From positions 1-11,190 of the forward strand of contig JAAYXG010000700.1 of assembly GCA_012516015.1 (NCBI GenBank): a DNA stretch of 11,190 bases, given 5' to 3'. The translations under genes were made by a program, and so were the position numbers. A model generated the notes under the pieces. That model did not search any database, was not told where the DNA came from, and saw only the letters and a list, made by a program, of their open reading frames with translations. This document shows, in pieces, positions 1-6,644 of this stretch (its first letter is position 1; each line of letters starts with the position of its first letter). The stretch comes from Lysobacteraceae bacterium. GTDB lineage: Bacteria; Pseudomonadota; Gammaproteobacteria; Steroidobacterales; Steroidobacteraceae.

Positions 1-327
1 GGCGACGACACGATGTCGCTTGCAACGCGCTTCCCGCTGCCTCCCACCGTGCACATCGTCAACCTGCAGCAGTATGAGGACGAAGGAGAACGCGCCGAAC
101 ACATCAGTGTGCTGAGTCCAAGAGCGCCACACCTCGAAGCGTTCAGTTGCGCGCAGCTCTTGCGCCGCAAAGGCTGGCGGCTCATACAAGACGCGCCCGC
201 CGCCACAATCGAGCGCGGGCACGTCATCGAGGCGCAGAAGGGCACCGCTCACGCGCGACTCACGTTCATGCCGGATCGGTCAGGCGTCGGCGGTACGGCC
301 ATCGTCATCGTCTGGAAAAAGGTATGA
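1..327 (+). CDS. Unknown protein upstream of the Tad pilus genes, 5' end probably outside the window
   Basis: The frame is open from the first base, so the gene may begin upstream. The first ATG inside is at 13 (104 residues) and has only a weak purine stretch before it. I do not recognise the family. The visible protein has no signal peptide or membrane segment. Its last 40 residues look like a beta-hairpin, with alternating hydrophobic residues around ARLTFMP and a GGTAIVIVW end. Its stop overlaps the start of the prepilin-like gene as ATGA (324-327), which implies translational coupling and membership of the same operon. By position it may be an accessory pilus protein, but this is inference. 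It could also be the tail of a larger protein. That it is coding is fairly likely; its function is unknown. Confidence 0.6.
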   Translation, partial: GDDTMSLATRFPLPPTVHIVNLQQYEDEGERAEHISVLSPRAPHLEAFSCAQLLRRKGWRLIQDAPAATIERGHVIEAQKGTAHARLTFMPDRSGVGGTAIVIVWKKV

Positions 328-497
328 ACGCGCGCAAATGGAAGGCGTTCCCAACGTGCTCCCGCGGGTGGGGCACGACCGAATATCTCGCCGTGCTTCT
401 TGGTCTCGTCGCCGCGTGGAGAGGTGCCCAAACGCTGCTTGCGCTCATACGAGAGCACCACGACGAGTTTGCCTGGGCTCTCACAGTTCCCTTCTAG
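324..497 (+). CDS. Short Flp/TadE-like type IVb prepilin or pseudopilin (57 aa)
   Basis: The start at 324 overlaps the previous stop (ATGA), with GGAAA at 314-318 as ribosome site. The 57-residue product has a basic leader ending in Arg14-Gly15, then WGTTEY. This matches the type IVb prepilin peptidase site: cleavage after Gly, Glu at +5 and Tyr at +6 of the mature chain. A hydrophobic run follows (residues 22-32, LAVLLGLVAAW), then a helix-like segment ending in TVPF. The mature peptide would be 42 residues, similar to Flp pilins. An Arg at 33 cuts the hydrophobic core short, so it may be a minor pilin or pseudopilin, not the main fibre subunit. The neighbours, cpaB onward, are the machine that would assemble it. 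Identity rests on this motif and context; the sequence is otherwise too short for a firm family call. Confidence 0.65.
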   Translation: MNARKWKAFPTCSRGWGTTEYLAVLLGLVAAWRGAQTLLALIREHHDEFAWALTVPF

Positions 498-507
498 ATA
501 CACGCGC

Positions 508-514
508 AGGGAGG
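508..514 (+). promoter_or_regulatory. Ribosome binding site setting the cpaB start
   Basis: AGGGAGG lies five bases before the ATG at 520. This strong Shine-Dalgarno favours 520 over the in-frame ATG at 400, which would lie inside the prepilin-like gene and place about 40 unlikely residues before the CpaB membrane anchor. Confidence 0.75.
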
Positions 515-519
515 CGCAG

Positions 520-1314
520 ATGAAAGGCACGCTCATCACGATCCTGATGCTCGGCGGTGCGGCTGTGGCAGGTACGGCGGCGGCCTACTTTGCGAACAAC
601 TATATCGAGCAGACCGTTGCGCAGCATCGCGCCGATCTGGATGCGCAATACGCGCCGGTCAAGGTGATCGTGGCAGCGCGCGATCTGCGGCCAGGCACCC
701 CGCTCACGTCGCAGAGCGTCGCGGTTCGAGAGGTTCCCGGCGCGTTCCTCCACGCGGAGGCGATTCGCGCGGAGCGTTGGGGCGAGCTGTCCGGTCGTGT
801 GCTCGCGCGATCCCTACAAGGCGGCGAGCCGGTGCTGAAGGCGCATCTCGCGCAAGAGCTTGCTGCTGGATTCTCGATGCAGCTGGAGCCAGGGATGCGT
901 GCCCTCACGTTTCCGGTCGACGAGGAATCATCGATCTCCGGCATGCTTGCTCCCGGTGATCGCATCGATCTGTTCTTCACGACGACGAACGGTAACGAGG
1001 CAACCACGCTCCCGCTGCTGTCGAACGTCCAGGTCATCGCGACCGGCATGCGCACCCTCACGAACGAGAACCATCCCGGGTTGCGCGATCAGCATCAGTA
1101 CAGGACGGTGACGGTCACGGTCACCCCGCAAGACGCGGCAAAGATCACGCTCGCTCAAGATGCGGGCAGGATCACGATCACGCTCCGTCAACCGGAAGAT
1201 GGTGCCGATCTTCAATTGTCGCGCGTTACCAAGCGGACGTTATTGTTCGGCGAGCCCGTTGCTCGTCGAGCGATCGCTCGCAAGAAGATCGAAGTCATTC
1301 TGGGCGGAATCTGA
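520..1314 (+). CDS. cpaB: Flp pilus assembly protein CpaB (RcpC-like)
   Basis: The 264-residue product is a normal length for CpaB. It starts with an N-terminal membrane anchor or signal (residues about 3-24, LITILMLGGAAVAG and on). A SAF domain follows at about 45-110, with the typical VKVIVAARDLRPGTPLT start and an RVLARSLQGGEPVLKAHL end. The RcpC/CpaB domain covers about 125-240, with GMRALTFPVDEESSISGMLAPGDRIDLFFT and TVTVTPQDAAKITLAQ. CpaB proteins are periplasmic or outer-membrane-associated partners of the Tad secretin. The SAF fold resembles sugar-binding antifreeze-type domains, and contact with peptidoglycan or the secretin has been suggested for the family. The gene sits 22 bases after the prepilin-like gene and 3 bases before cpaC, so it is surely in the same operon. 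No defect is visible. Confidence 0.93.
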   Translation: MKGTLITILMLGGAAVAGTAAAYFANNYIEQTVAQHRADLDAQYAPVKVIVAARDLRPGTPLTSQSVAVREVPGAFLHAEAIRAERWGELSGRVLARSLQGGEPVLKAHLAQELAAGFSMQLEPGMRALTFPVDEESSISGMLAPGDRIDLFFTTTNGNEATTLPLLSNVQVIATGMRTLTNENHPGLRDQHQYRTVTVTVTPQDAAKITLAQDAGRITITLRQPEDGADLQLSRVTKRTLLFGEPVARRAIARKKIEVILGGI

Positions 1315-1317
1315 TCC

Positions 1318-2529
1318 ATGATCGAACGACAAGGAAAGTCGCGGAGGATCGTGGCGAGGGCGTGCATGCGAGCATCCCTTGCGGTGTGGTTGTCGCTGCT
1401 GCTCGTCTGCACCGCATTTCCGGGTGTCGCTCGGGCACAAGCCGTCCCGATGGAATCCGCGCCCGTCAGCGTGCTCACTGTGCCGGTCAGTCAGAGCTTC
1501 TTGCTCCGCTACCCGAACGCGAAGCGCGTGAGCGCCGGCGATGGTGACTTACTCGACGTCAAGGTTTTCGAGGACACGCAGGACATTCTGCTCATCGGCA
1601 GGCGGGCAGGTATCACGGATCTGCGCATTTGGGGACGCGACGGCACGACGGTCGCCTACCTGGTGAACGTCCTTGCTGCACCTGCAACGCCCGCGCCGGC
1701 GGCTCCTTCGCTCGAAGCGGAGTCCACGATACTGATTCAAGCGAAGCTGATCGAGGTCAAGAAGACGGCCTTACGCGATATCGGCATCGATTGGGCGGAT
1801 ATCGCGCAAGGGCCGGTGTTCGGCACGCTCGACGAGTTCGTCACGAACGAACATTTCCGCATCGTCCCCGAGGCCATCGAAGGATTCGACGGATTGCCGC
1901 TCGAGCTCGGCACGAACAATCACTACTTCGCCATGACCACGGTCGTCGAGTCGGTGATCAATTTGCTCGTCAACAATGGCGATGCGCGCCTGCTTGCCGA
2001 ACCGACGTTGACTTGCATCAACGGCGGCCAAGCCGACTTTCTCGTCGGCGGCGAAGTGCCGATACCGGTCCAGAATCAGGACGGCGCGCTGAACGTCATC
2101 TTCAAGCAGTTCGGCATCATCCTCAACGTCGCGCCGCTCGCAAACGAGAAAGGTTTGATTCGCACGAAGGTCGGCGTCGAAGTCAGCAGTGTCGATAAGG
2201 CGATCTCCGTGCTCGGCATTCCGGGCTTCGCAACGCGCAAGACGAACACCGAGATGAACGTGCAAACGGGTGAGACCATGATCGTCGCGGGGCTATTCAA
2301 CTCGGAGGACGCGAAGACCGTCGTCAAGGTGCCGGGGCTGGGTTCGCTGCCGATCTTGGGCGAGCTCTTCAAGTCTCGCCAGTTTCGGCGCGGCGAGACC
2401 GAGCTCGTCGTGCTCGTCACGCCGCGCATCCTCGGTGTCGATGACGAGGCGATCGCAGCGGGCGCGCGGAAGTTCGACGAACTGAAGCGCGCGTCGGACG
2501 AGGCCCTCAAGTTCAAGCTCAAGGATTAG
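1318..2529 (+). CDS. cpaC: Tad pilus secretin CpaC/RcpA
   Basis: This 403-residue protein would form the outer-membrane channel for the Flp pilus. It has a signal peptide with a basic n-region, a hydrophobic core at about 20-34 and likely cleavage after ARA at residue 40. The pilus-assembly N-terminal domain spans about 50-118 (VSQSFLLRYPNAKRVSAGD and on). A Pro/Ala-rich linker (121-132) leads to an N1-like segment, LIQAKLIEVKKTALRDIGIDW (139-159). The secretin domain covers about 208-372 and includes GGEVPIP, the family signature VPGLGSLPILGELFKS (338-353) and the closing ELVVLVTPRIL. It is on the short side for CpaC, which often has 450 or more residues, because little lies between the N-terminal domain and the secretin and no BON domain is evident. 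The start follows the cpaB stop by 3 bases, indicating coupled translation. Confidence 0.95.
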   Translation: MIERQGKSRRIVARACMRASLAVWLSLLLVCTAFPGVARAQAVPMESAPVSVLTVPVSQSFLLRYPNAKRVSAGDGDLLDVKVFEDTQDILLIGRRAGITDLRIWGRDGTTVAYLVNVLAAPATPAPAAPSLEAESTILIQAKLIEVKKTALRDIGIDWADIAQGPVFGTLDEFVTNEHFRIVPEAIEGFDGLPLELGTNNHYFAMTTVVESVINLLVNNGDARLLAEPTLTCINGGQADFLVGGEVPIPVQNQDGALNVIFKQFGIILNVAPLANEKGLIRTKVGVEVSSVDKAISVLGIPGFATRKTNTEMNVQTGETMIVAGLFNSEDAKTVVKVPGLGSLPILGELFKSRQFRRGETELVVLVTPRILGVDDEAIAAGARKFDELKRASDEALKFKLKD

Positions 2530-2541
2530 TGCGAGGGCGAC

Positions 2542-4230
2542 ATGTTGGACGTCTGTTTGTCGATTCCTGGCGAGCCGCCGCTTCATCGAAGCATCATCCG
2601 CGAGGGTACCTATCTCATCGGGCGAAGCTTCACGGCCGATATCCGCTTGCGTCACGAATCGGTCGCGAAACGCCACGCCTGGTTGCGCGTGGACGAGAGC
2701 GGCTCGTGCGTTCACGATCTCGGTGCCGCAGACCCGGTCAGACGCAACGGCGTCGTGATCTCGAGCAGCGCGCCGGCGCGAACGGGCGATACGTTTCGCG
2801 TCGGGGAATGCGAGCTCATGATCGTTCGCTCGAGCTCGGCGAGCGCTTCCGAGCTCGATCAGCCGGCGCGATCGGAGAACGCCGCTGCCGAACCGAGCTC
2901 GATACCTACTCGCATCCTCGCGGCCGTACCGCCTCCCGTAGCCGAGCGCGATGAGCTGCAGCCGCTCAAGATCAAACTGCAAGAGCTCGTACTTCGCGAG
3001 CTGGATTTGTTCAGACGGACGGCGTTGAACAACTTGAAAGCTGCGGATCTTCGCCAGGAAGCACGCAATGCCATCGAGTCGATCATCGCGAACGGCGACA
3101 TCGAGCTGCCAATGCAGGTCGATCGCGCCGCGTTCGTACAGGAAATGGTGGCCGAGATCATGGGGTACGGACCGATCGAACCGTATCTCGCCGACGACTC
3201 GGTGTCGGAGGTCATGGTCAATGGCCCGAATCAAATCTACATCGAACGCCAGGGACGACTTTCGCAAGTCTCCGCGCGTTTCATCAATGCGGATTCCTTG
3301 ATGCGTGTCATCGAGCGCATCGTGACGCCGCTCGGCAGGCGGATCGACGAAGGCGTCCCCATGGTCGACGGGCGGCTGCCCGACGGCTCGCGTGTCAATG
3401 CCATCATCCCGCCGCTATCCCTGATCGGGCCGATACTGACGATTCGCAAGTTCGCTCGCCAACGTTTCTCGATGGAGCGGCTCGTCGAGCTCGGTGCACT
3501 CGACGCCAACATGGCCGCCTTTCTGAAGATCTGCGTGCAGTATCGCAAGAACATCATCGTCTCCGGCGGGACCGGCTCGGGGAAAACGACGTTTCTCAAT
3601 GCCCTTTCCGAATCGATCGCCGCAACGGAACGCATCGTCACGATCGAAGATGCGGCGGAGCTGCGGCTCGCGCAACCGCACGTGTTGTCGCTCGAAGCGC
3701 GCCCGCCGAATGTCGAGGGACGCGGCGAAGTGACGATTCGCGAGCTCGTTCGCAATGCGCTACGCATGCGTCCCGATCGCATCATCGTCGGAGAGTGTCG
3801 TGGCGGCGAAGCGCTCGACATGCTGCAAGCGATGAACACCGGTCACGACGGCTCGTTGACGACCGGACACGCCAACTCACCGCGCGATCTCTTATCGCGG
3901 CTCGAGGTCATGGTGCTCATGGCGGGTATGGATCTACCGCTGCGCGCAGTGCGCGAGCAAATCGCTTCGGCAGTGGACATCATCGTGCAGCAGACACGCT
4001 TCAGCGATGGACGGCGTCGGGTCACCGCGATCGTCGAGGTCGATGGTCTCGACCATGACGTCATCCTCACGCAAACGCTCTTCGCCTTTCGGCAGCGCGG
4101 TATCGGCGCGAACGGCGAGATCCTCGGCGACTTCGTCGCGTGCGGCCAGCCACCTCGATTCTACGAGGAGCTCGAACAGTGCGGCGTCTCGCTCGATCGC
4201 TCGATCTTCGCGTCGCACGGATCTCTCTAG
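2542..4230 (+). CDS. cpaF: Tad pilus ATPase CpaF/TadA with N-terminal FHA domain
   Basis: The 562-residue cytoplasmic ATPase would power pilus assembly. Residues about 1-96 form an FHA domain with GRS at 27-29, DIRL at 33-36, RH at 44-45 and Asn-Gly at 69-70. The Ser of the usual SxxH motif is Ala42, so phosphothreonine binding may be weak or lost. After a loose linker (about 97-145), the T2SSE/GspE-type ATPase domain runs to about 490. Its Walker A is GGTGSGKT (342-349), its Walker B region is RPDRIIVGE ending at Glu418, and its His box is GHDGSLTTGH (434-443). Motor residues appear intact. GAGGG at 2533-2537 is the ribosome site and the gene starts 12 bases after cpaC. TadZ/CpaE usually sits between these two genes but is absent here. 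Family identity is secure; the role of the FHA domain is open. Confidence 0.95.
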   Translation: MLDVCLSIPGEPPLHRSIIREGTYLIGRSFTADIRLRHESVAKRHAWLRVDESGSCVHDLGAADPVRRNGVVISSSAPARTGDTFRVGECELMIVRSSSASASELDQPARSENAAAEPSSIPTRILAAVPPPVAERDELQPLKIKLQELVLRELDLFRRTALNNLKAADLRQEARNAIESIIANGDIELPMQVDRAAFVQEMVAEIMGYGPIEPYLADDSVSEVMVNGPNQIYIERQGRLSQVSARFINADSLMRVIERIVTPLGRRIDEGVPMVDGRLPDGSRVNAIIPPLSLIGPILTIRKFARQRFSMERLVELGALDANMAAFLKICVQYRKNIIVSGGTGSGKTTFLNALSESIAATERIVTIEDAAELRLAQPHVLSLEARPPNVEGRGEVTIRELVRNALRMRPDRIIVGECRGGEALDMLQAMNTGHDGSLTTGHANSPRDLLSRLEVMVLMAGMDLPLRAVREQIASAVDIIVQQTRFSDGRRRVTAIVEVDGLDHDVILTQTLFAFRQRGIGANGEILGDFVACGQPPRFYEELEQCGVSLDRSIFASHGSL

Positions 4231-4234
4231 TACG

Positions 4235-5086
4235 ATGATGGACGTTACTTTGCATCCGAGAGCGCTCGCGGTCCTGTGCGTGCTCGTGGCGGTGGTCAGC
4301 TCGATCCTGCTCTTGCGACGCGCTCTCCTCAGCTACCAGAGGGCGTTCGCTCGACAGGTCGTCGCGGGTCTGAAGTACAACTTCATTGCGGCCGATGCGC
4401 GTACCGCCTTCGCTTTGAGTGCGGCTGCAACGATCGTCTGCGCGATACTCGGCTTCTATGCCCTTGGCATCGCAGGCGCCGTCGTCGGCGTCGGCTGCGG
4501 TTTGCTCGCGCCGCGCGTCGTGATCGCGAGAATCGCGAAGTCACGGATCAAACGTTTCGTCTATCAACTGCCGGACGCATTGCTCGCCCTCGCCTCCGCA
4601 CTACGAGCGGGCTCGAACTTGACCAAAGGTCTCGAGTTGCTGAGCACTCGGCAGCCGGCTCCGCTTTGCCAAGAGTTCACGATCGTGCTCGCCGAGCACC
4701 GCGTCGGCCGTCAACTCGCCGAGTCGCTCGCCGACATGCGGGTACGCATCGACACGCCGGAGCTCGATCTCTTGAACACGGCGATCAATGTGTCGCGGCG
4801 CGTCGGCGGCAACTTGGCCGATACTCTCGAATCGCTGGCGAAAACGTTGCAAGAGAAGGCGCATATCGAAGGGAAGATCGATGCGCTGACCGCGATGGGC
4901 CGCGCGCAAGGATGGGTCGTCGGCTTGTTGCCGATCTTCATCGGGTTCGTCCTTTATCAACAGCAACCGGAGCGTATGCGGCTCTTGTTCACGGAGTGGT
5001 ACGGATGGATCGTGCTCGCCGTCGTCGGAGCGATGATGGGGATCGCAGCTTGGATGATCAGGAAGATCGTGAGCATCGACGTGTGA
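4235..5086 (+). CDS. tadB: Tad pilus inner-membrane platform protein TadB
   Basis: The 283-residue protein is a T2SSF/GspF-fold membrane protein that would pair with TadC to form the platform under the CpaF motor. Membrane segments are visible at about 9-28, at 58-98 (probably two, rich in Gly/Ala) and at 226-242 plus 255-274. The cytoplasmic T2SSF domain lies between them (about 108-215), with FVYQLPDALLALASALRAGSNLTKG and the typical GGNLADTLESLAKTLQEK. The start at 4235 is one of two adjacent ATGs (4235, 4238), 4 bases after the cpaF stop. No good Shine-Dalgarno is present, so it is probably translated by coupling. A longer in-frame reading from 4007 lies inside cpaF and is not the gene. 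Confidence 0.93.
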   Translation: MMDVTLHPRALAVLCVLVAVVSSILLLRRALLSYQRAFARQVVAGLKYNFIAADARTAFALSAAATIVCAILGFYALGIAGAVVGVGCGLLAPRVVIARIAKSRIKRFVYQLPDALLALASALRAGSNLTKGLELLSTRQPAPLCQEFTIVLAEHRVGRQLAESLADMRVRIDTPELDLLNTAINVSRRVGGNLADTLESLAKTLQEKAHIEGKIDALTAMGRAQGWVVGLLPIFIGFVLYQQQPERMRLLFTEWYGWIVLAVVGAMMGIAAWMIRKIVSIDV

Positions 5087-5125
5087 GCGCTTCTTTCGAG
5101 TGTACGATTTGAACACGGCGAACGC

Positions 5126-5131
5126 GGAGAG
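5126..5131 (+). promoter_or_regulatory. Ribosome binding site setting the tadC start
   Basis: GGAGAG lies seven bases before the ATG at 5139. The in-frame GTG at 5100 has no comparable site and would add 13 polar residues before the first membrane segment, so 5139 is preferred. Confidence 0.6.
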
Positions 5132-5138
5132 TCGTGGC

Positions 5139-6038
5139 ATGGATGCTTTACTCATTTCGGCCCTGGTTGCGCTTGCCTGCATACTCGTGGCGACCTTGCC
5201 GCTCGCGCTGCGAGGACGAGCGAAAGAGACATTGGAGCGGGACATCGCTTGGCGCGACGAGCTTCCCGCGGTACTCCGGGCTGCGCGACCGCTCGTACGC
5301 TGGTATGCGTCGAGCGTCGATGCCGGCTTAGCGATCGCTAAACGAGAGATCATTCAGTCGCAACTCAATGCCGCGGGAGCCGCTTACCTGATCACGCCAG
5401 CGGAGTTCGTCGTCATTAGGCGCGTGGCCTGCGTGCTCGCGTTGCTGATTGCGCTCTACATCGTGTTCGTTCTCGAAGTTCGCGATGGGCTCTATCTCGT
5501 GCTGGCAGGCGGTCTCGTGCCGTTCGGATACATGTATCCGGATATATGGCTGCGCGATGCGCGCAAGAAGCGTCACTGCCGGTTCGAGAAGGAGTTTCCC
5601 TTCTTTCTCGATGTCGTCGTACTCGGCATGAAGGCCGGTCTCACCTTCGGTGCGGCCGTCGAGCAAGCGGTGGAGCAGCTTCGCGGCGGTCCCGTGCGCG
5701 ATGAATTCTCGCGCTTCTTGAGAGAGACGCGCACCGGTATCACGCGGCGTGCAGCGCTCGATCGTCTCGCCGCTCGCGTGCTGATTCCCGCGGTGACGAA
5801 CTTCACTGCTTCGGTGACTCAAGCGGAGGAGACGGGAGGCTCGCTCGGTGAAGTTCTCGCGGATCAGGCGCGACAGCGTCGACAAGAGCGCTTCGTGCGC
5901 GCCGAGAAACTGGCGAATCAAGCACCGGTGAAGATGCTGTTCCCTTTGATCGCGCTGCTCTTTCCCATTACGTTCATCATCATCGGATTTCCGATCGTCA
6001 TTCAGCTCGTCGAGTCGGGTGCGCTCGAGCTTTTCTGA
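5139..6038 (+). CDS. tadC: Tad pilus inner-membrane platform protein TadC
   Basis: The 299-residue protein is the second GspF-type platform protein of the Tad machine. Membrane segments appear at about 3-23, at 93-134 (two close segments, VACVLALLIALYIVFVLEV and GLYLVLAGGLVPFGYMY) and at 266-292 near the C-terminus. The T2SSF domain lies between (about 152-265), with FPFFLDVVVLGMKAGLTFGAAVEQ and the family motif TQAEETGGSLGEVLADQA (227-244). The C-terminal VKMLFPLIALLFPITFIII is typical of TadC. It begins 52 bases after tadB if the ATG at 5139 is used; a GTG at 5100 is possible. Length and motifs are normal for the family. Confidence 0.92.
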   Translation: MDALLISALVALACILVATLPLALRGRAKETLERDIAWRDELPAVLRAARPLVRWYASSVDAGLAIAKREIIQSQLNAAGAAYLITPAEFVVIRRVACVLALLIALYIVFVLEVRDGLYLVLAGGLVPFGYMYPDIWLRDARKKRHCRFEKEFPFFLDVVVLGMKAGLTFGAAVEQAVEQLRGGPVRDEFSRFLRETRTGITRRAALDRLAARVLIPAVTNFTASVTQAEETGGSLGEVLADQARQRRQERFVRAEKLANQAPVKMLFPLIALLFPITFIIIGFPIVIQLVESGALELF

Positions 6039-6061
6039 CATCTTCTCGCAAGGAAGCGATT

Positions 6062-6619
6062 ATGGAGACAACTGCATTGCAGACTGCTGACGGACGGTGG
6101 ATCGCGCGGCGCCTCATCGTCGCTCGTTCGTTCGGGGACCGACTGAGGGGCGTGCTGAAGCATGGTGTGCTGCAACCTGACACGGCGCTGCTCATCAGCC
6201 CGTGCTCCAGCATCCATACCTTCGCCGTACGTTTTCCGATCGATGCGCTCTTCTTGAATGCGCAGCTTCGCATCTTACGCGTCGCGCCGAACATCGCGCC
6301 TTGGCGAATTCGATGGGCGCCATCGGGTACGAAGCACGTGCTCGAGCTTCGCGCGGGAACGTGCGATGCGCTCAACCTACGTCCCGGTACGTTCGTTTGT
6401 CTACGAACCTACTCGGAAGAGAACCAACATGCGTGCAGGCCTACGGCGCGGATGCCCTGCAGCGCCGCTCATCTGCGCTTCTCGCTGCGCATCCCGATGA
6501 ATGAGGAAGTGATCCGTGACCCGCGACTCGCGGATAGCAGACAGAAGCGGGCAGAGTGTGCCCTCATTAGCCGCGATATGCCTGTGAGTTCTTCCGCCTA
6601 CGACCCCGCTAGTCACTAG
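6062..6619 (+). CDS. DUF192 family protein with an unusual C-terminal tail
   Basis: Residues about 12-114 are a DUF192 domain. The core signature SSIHTFAVRFPIDALFL is at 49-65, followed by IAPWRIRWAP and VLELRAGTCDALNLRPG. The biochemical role of DUF192 proteins is not established. Many are exported small beta-barrels, but this one has no signal peptide, so it is probably cytoplasmic. AGGAAG at 6051-6056 is a good ribosome site, 23 bases after tadC, which places it as the last gene of the Tad operon. My recollection is that DUF192 genes often accompany tad clusters, which suggests a pilus-related role. Residues 115-185 are odd: polar, with three Cys, no recognisable domain, and a stop inside a tandem repeat. 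The tail may be read-through of formerly non-coding DNA. The domain call is firm; the tail is doubtful. Confidence 0.87.
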   Translation: METTALQTADGRWIARRLIVARSFGDRLRGVLKHGVLQPDTALLISPCSSIHTFAVRFPIDALFLNAQLRILRVAPNIAPWRIRWAPSGTKHVLELRAGTCDALNLRPGTFVCLRTYSEENQHACRPTARMPCSAAHLRFSLRIPMNEEVIRDPRLADSRQKRAECALISRDMPVSSSAYDPASH

Positions 6620-6644
6620 TCACCAATCACGTCCCACCGGTCAC
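6610..6644 (+). repeat. Five degenerate 7-base tandem units at a convergent gene junction
   Basis: Five exact-length heptamers lie head to tail: 6610-6616, 6617-6623, 6624-6630, 6631-6637 and 6638-6644. The first two are identical (TAGTCAC). Four units end in TCAC and the fourth (GTCCCAC) ends in CCAC. The array covers the whole 21-base gap between the DUF192 gene and the TonB-like gene and overlaps both stop codons. It looks like a decayed heptanucleotide microsatellite. No inverted repeat with a T-run is seen here, so it is not an obvious terminator. Confidence 0.7.

Noticed and set aside
400..519. Longer CpaB start at 400
   Set aside because: It overlaps the prepilin-like gene, lacks a ribosome site and adds a non-family extension; the ATG at 520 has a strong site.
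1105..1127. Repeated GGTGAC/GGTCAC stretch in cpaB
   Set aside because: It encodes alternating Thr-Val of a beta strand, so codon repetition explains it.
2293..3267. 324-codon open frame on the - strand
   Set aside because: It is antisense to cpaC and cpaF, Arg/Asp-rich with no recognisable domain, and typical of the shadow of a GC-rich gene.
5100..5138. GTG start for tadC
   Set aside because: No good ribosome site and a polar extension; the ATG at 5139 has GGAGAG at good spacing. It is not fully excluded.
6429..6500. Small 23-codon ORF with a GGAAGAG upstream, inside the DUF192 tail
   Set aside because: It is too short, has no known family and overlaps another reading frame; chance is a sufficient explanation.
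6521..6533. GC hairpin (CCGCG, loop ACT, CGCGG) as a terminator of the Tad operon
   Set aside because: There is no T-run after it and it lies within the DUF192 reading frame.
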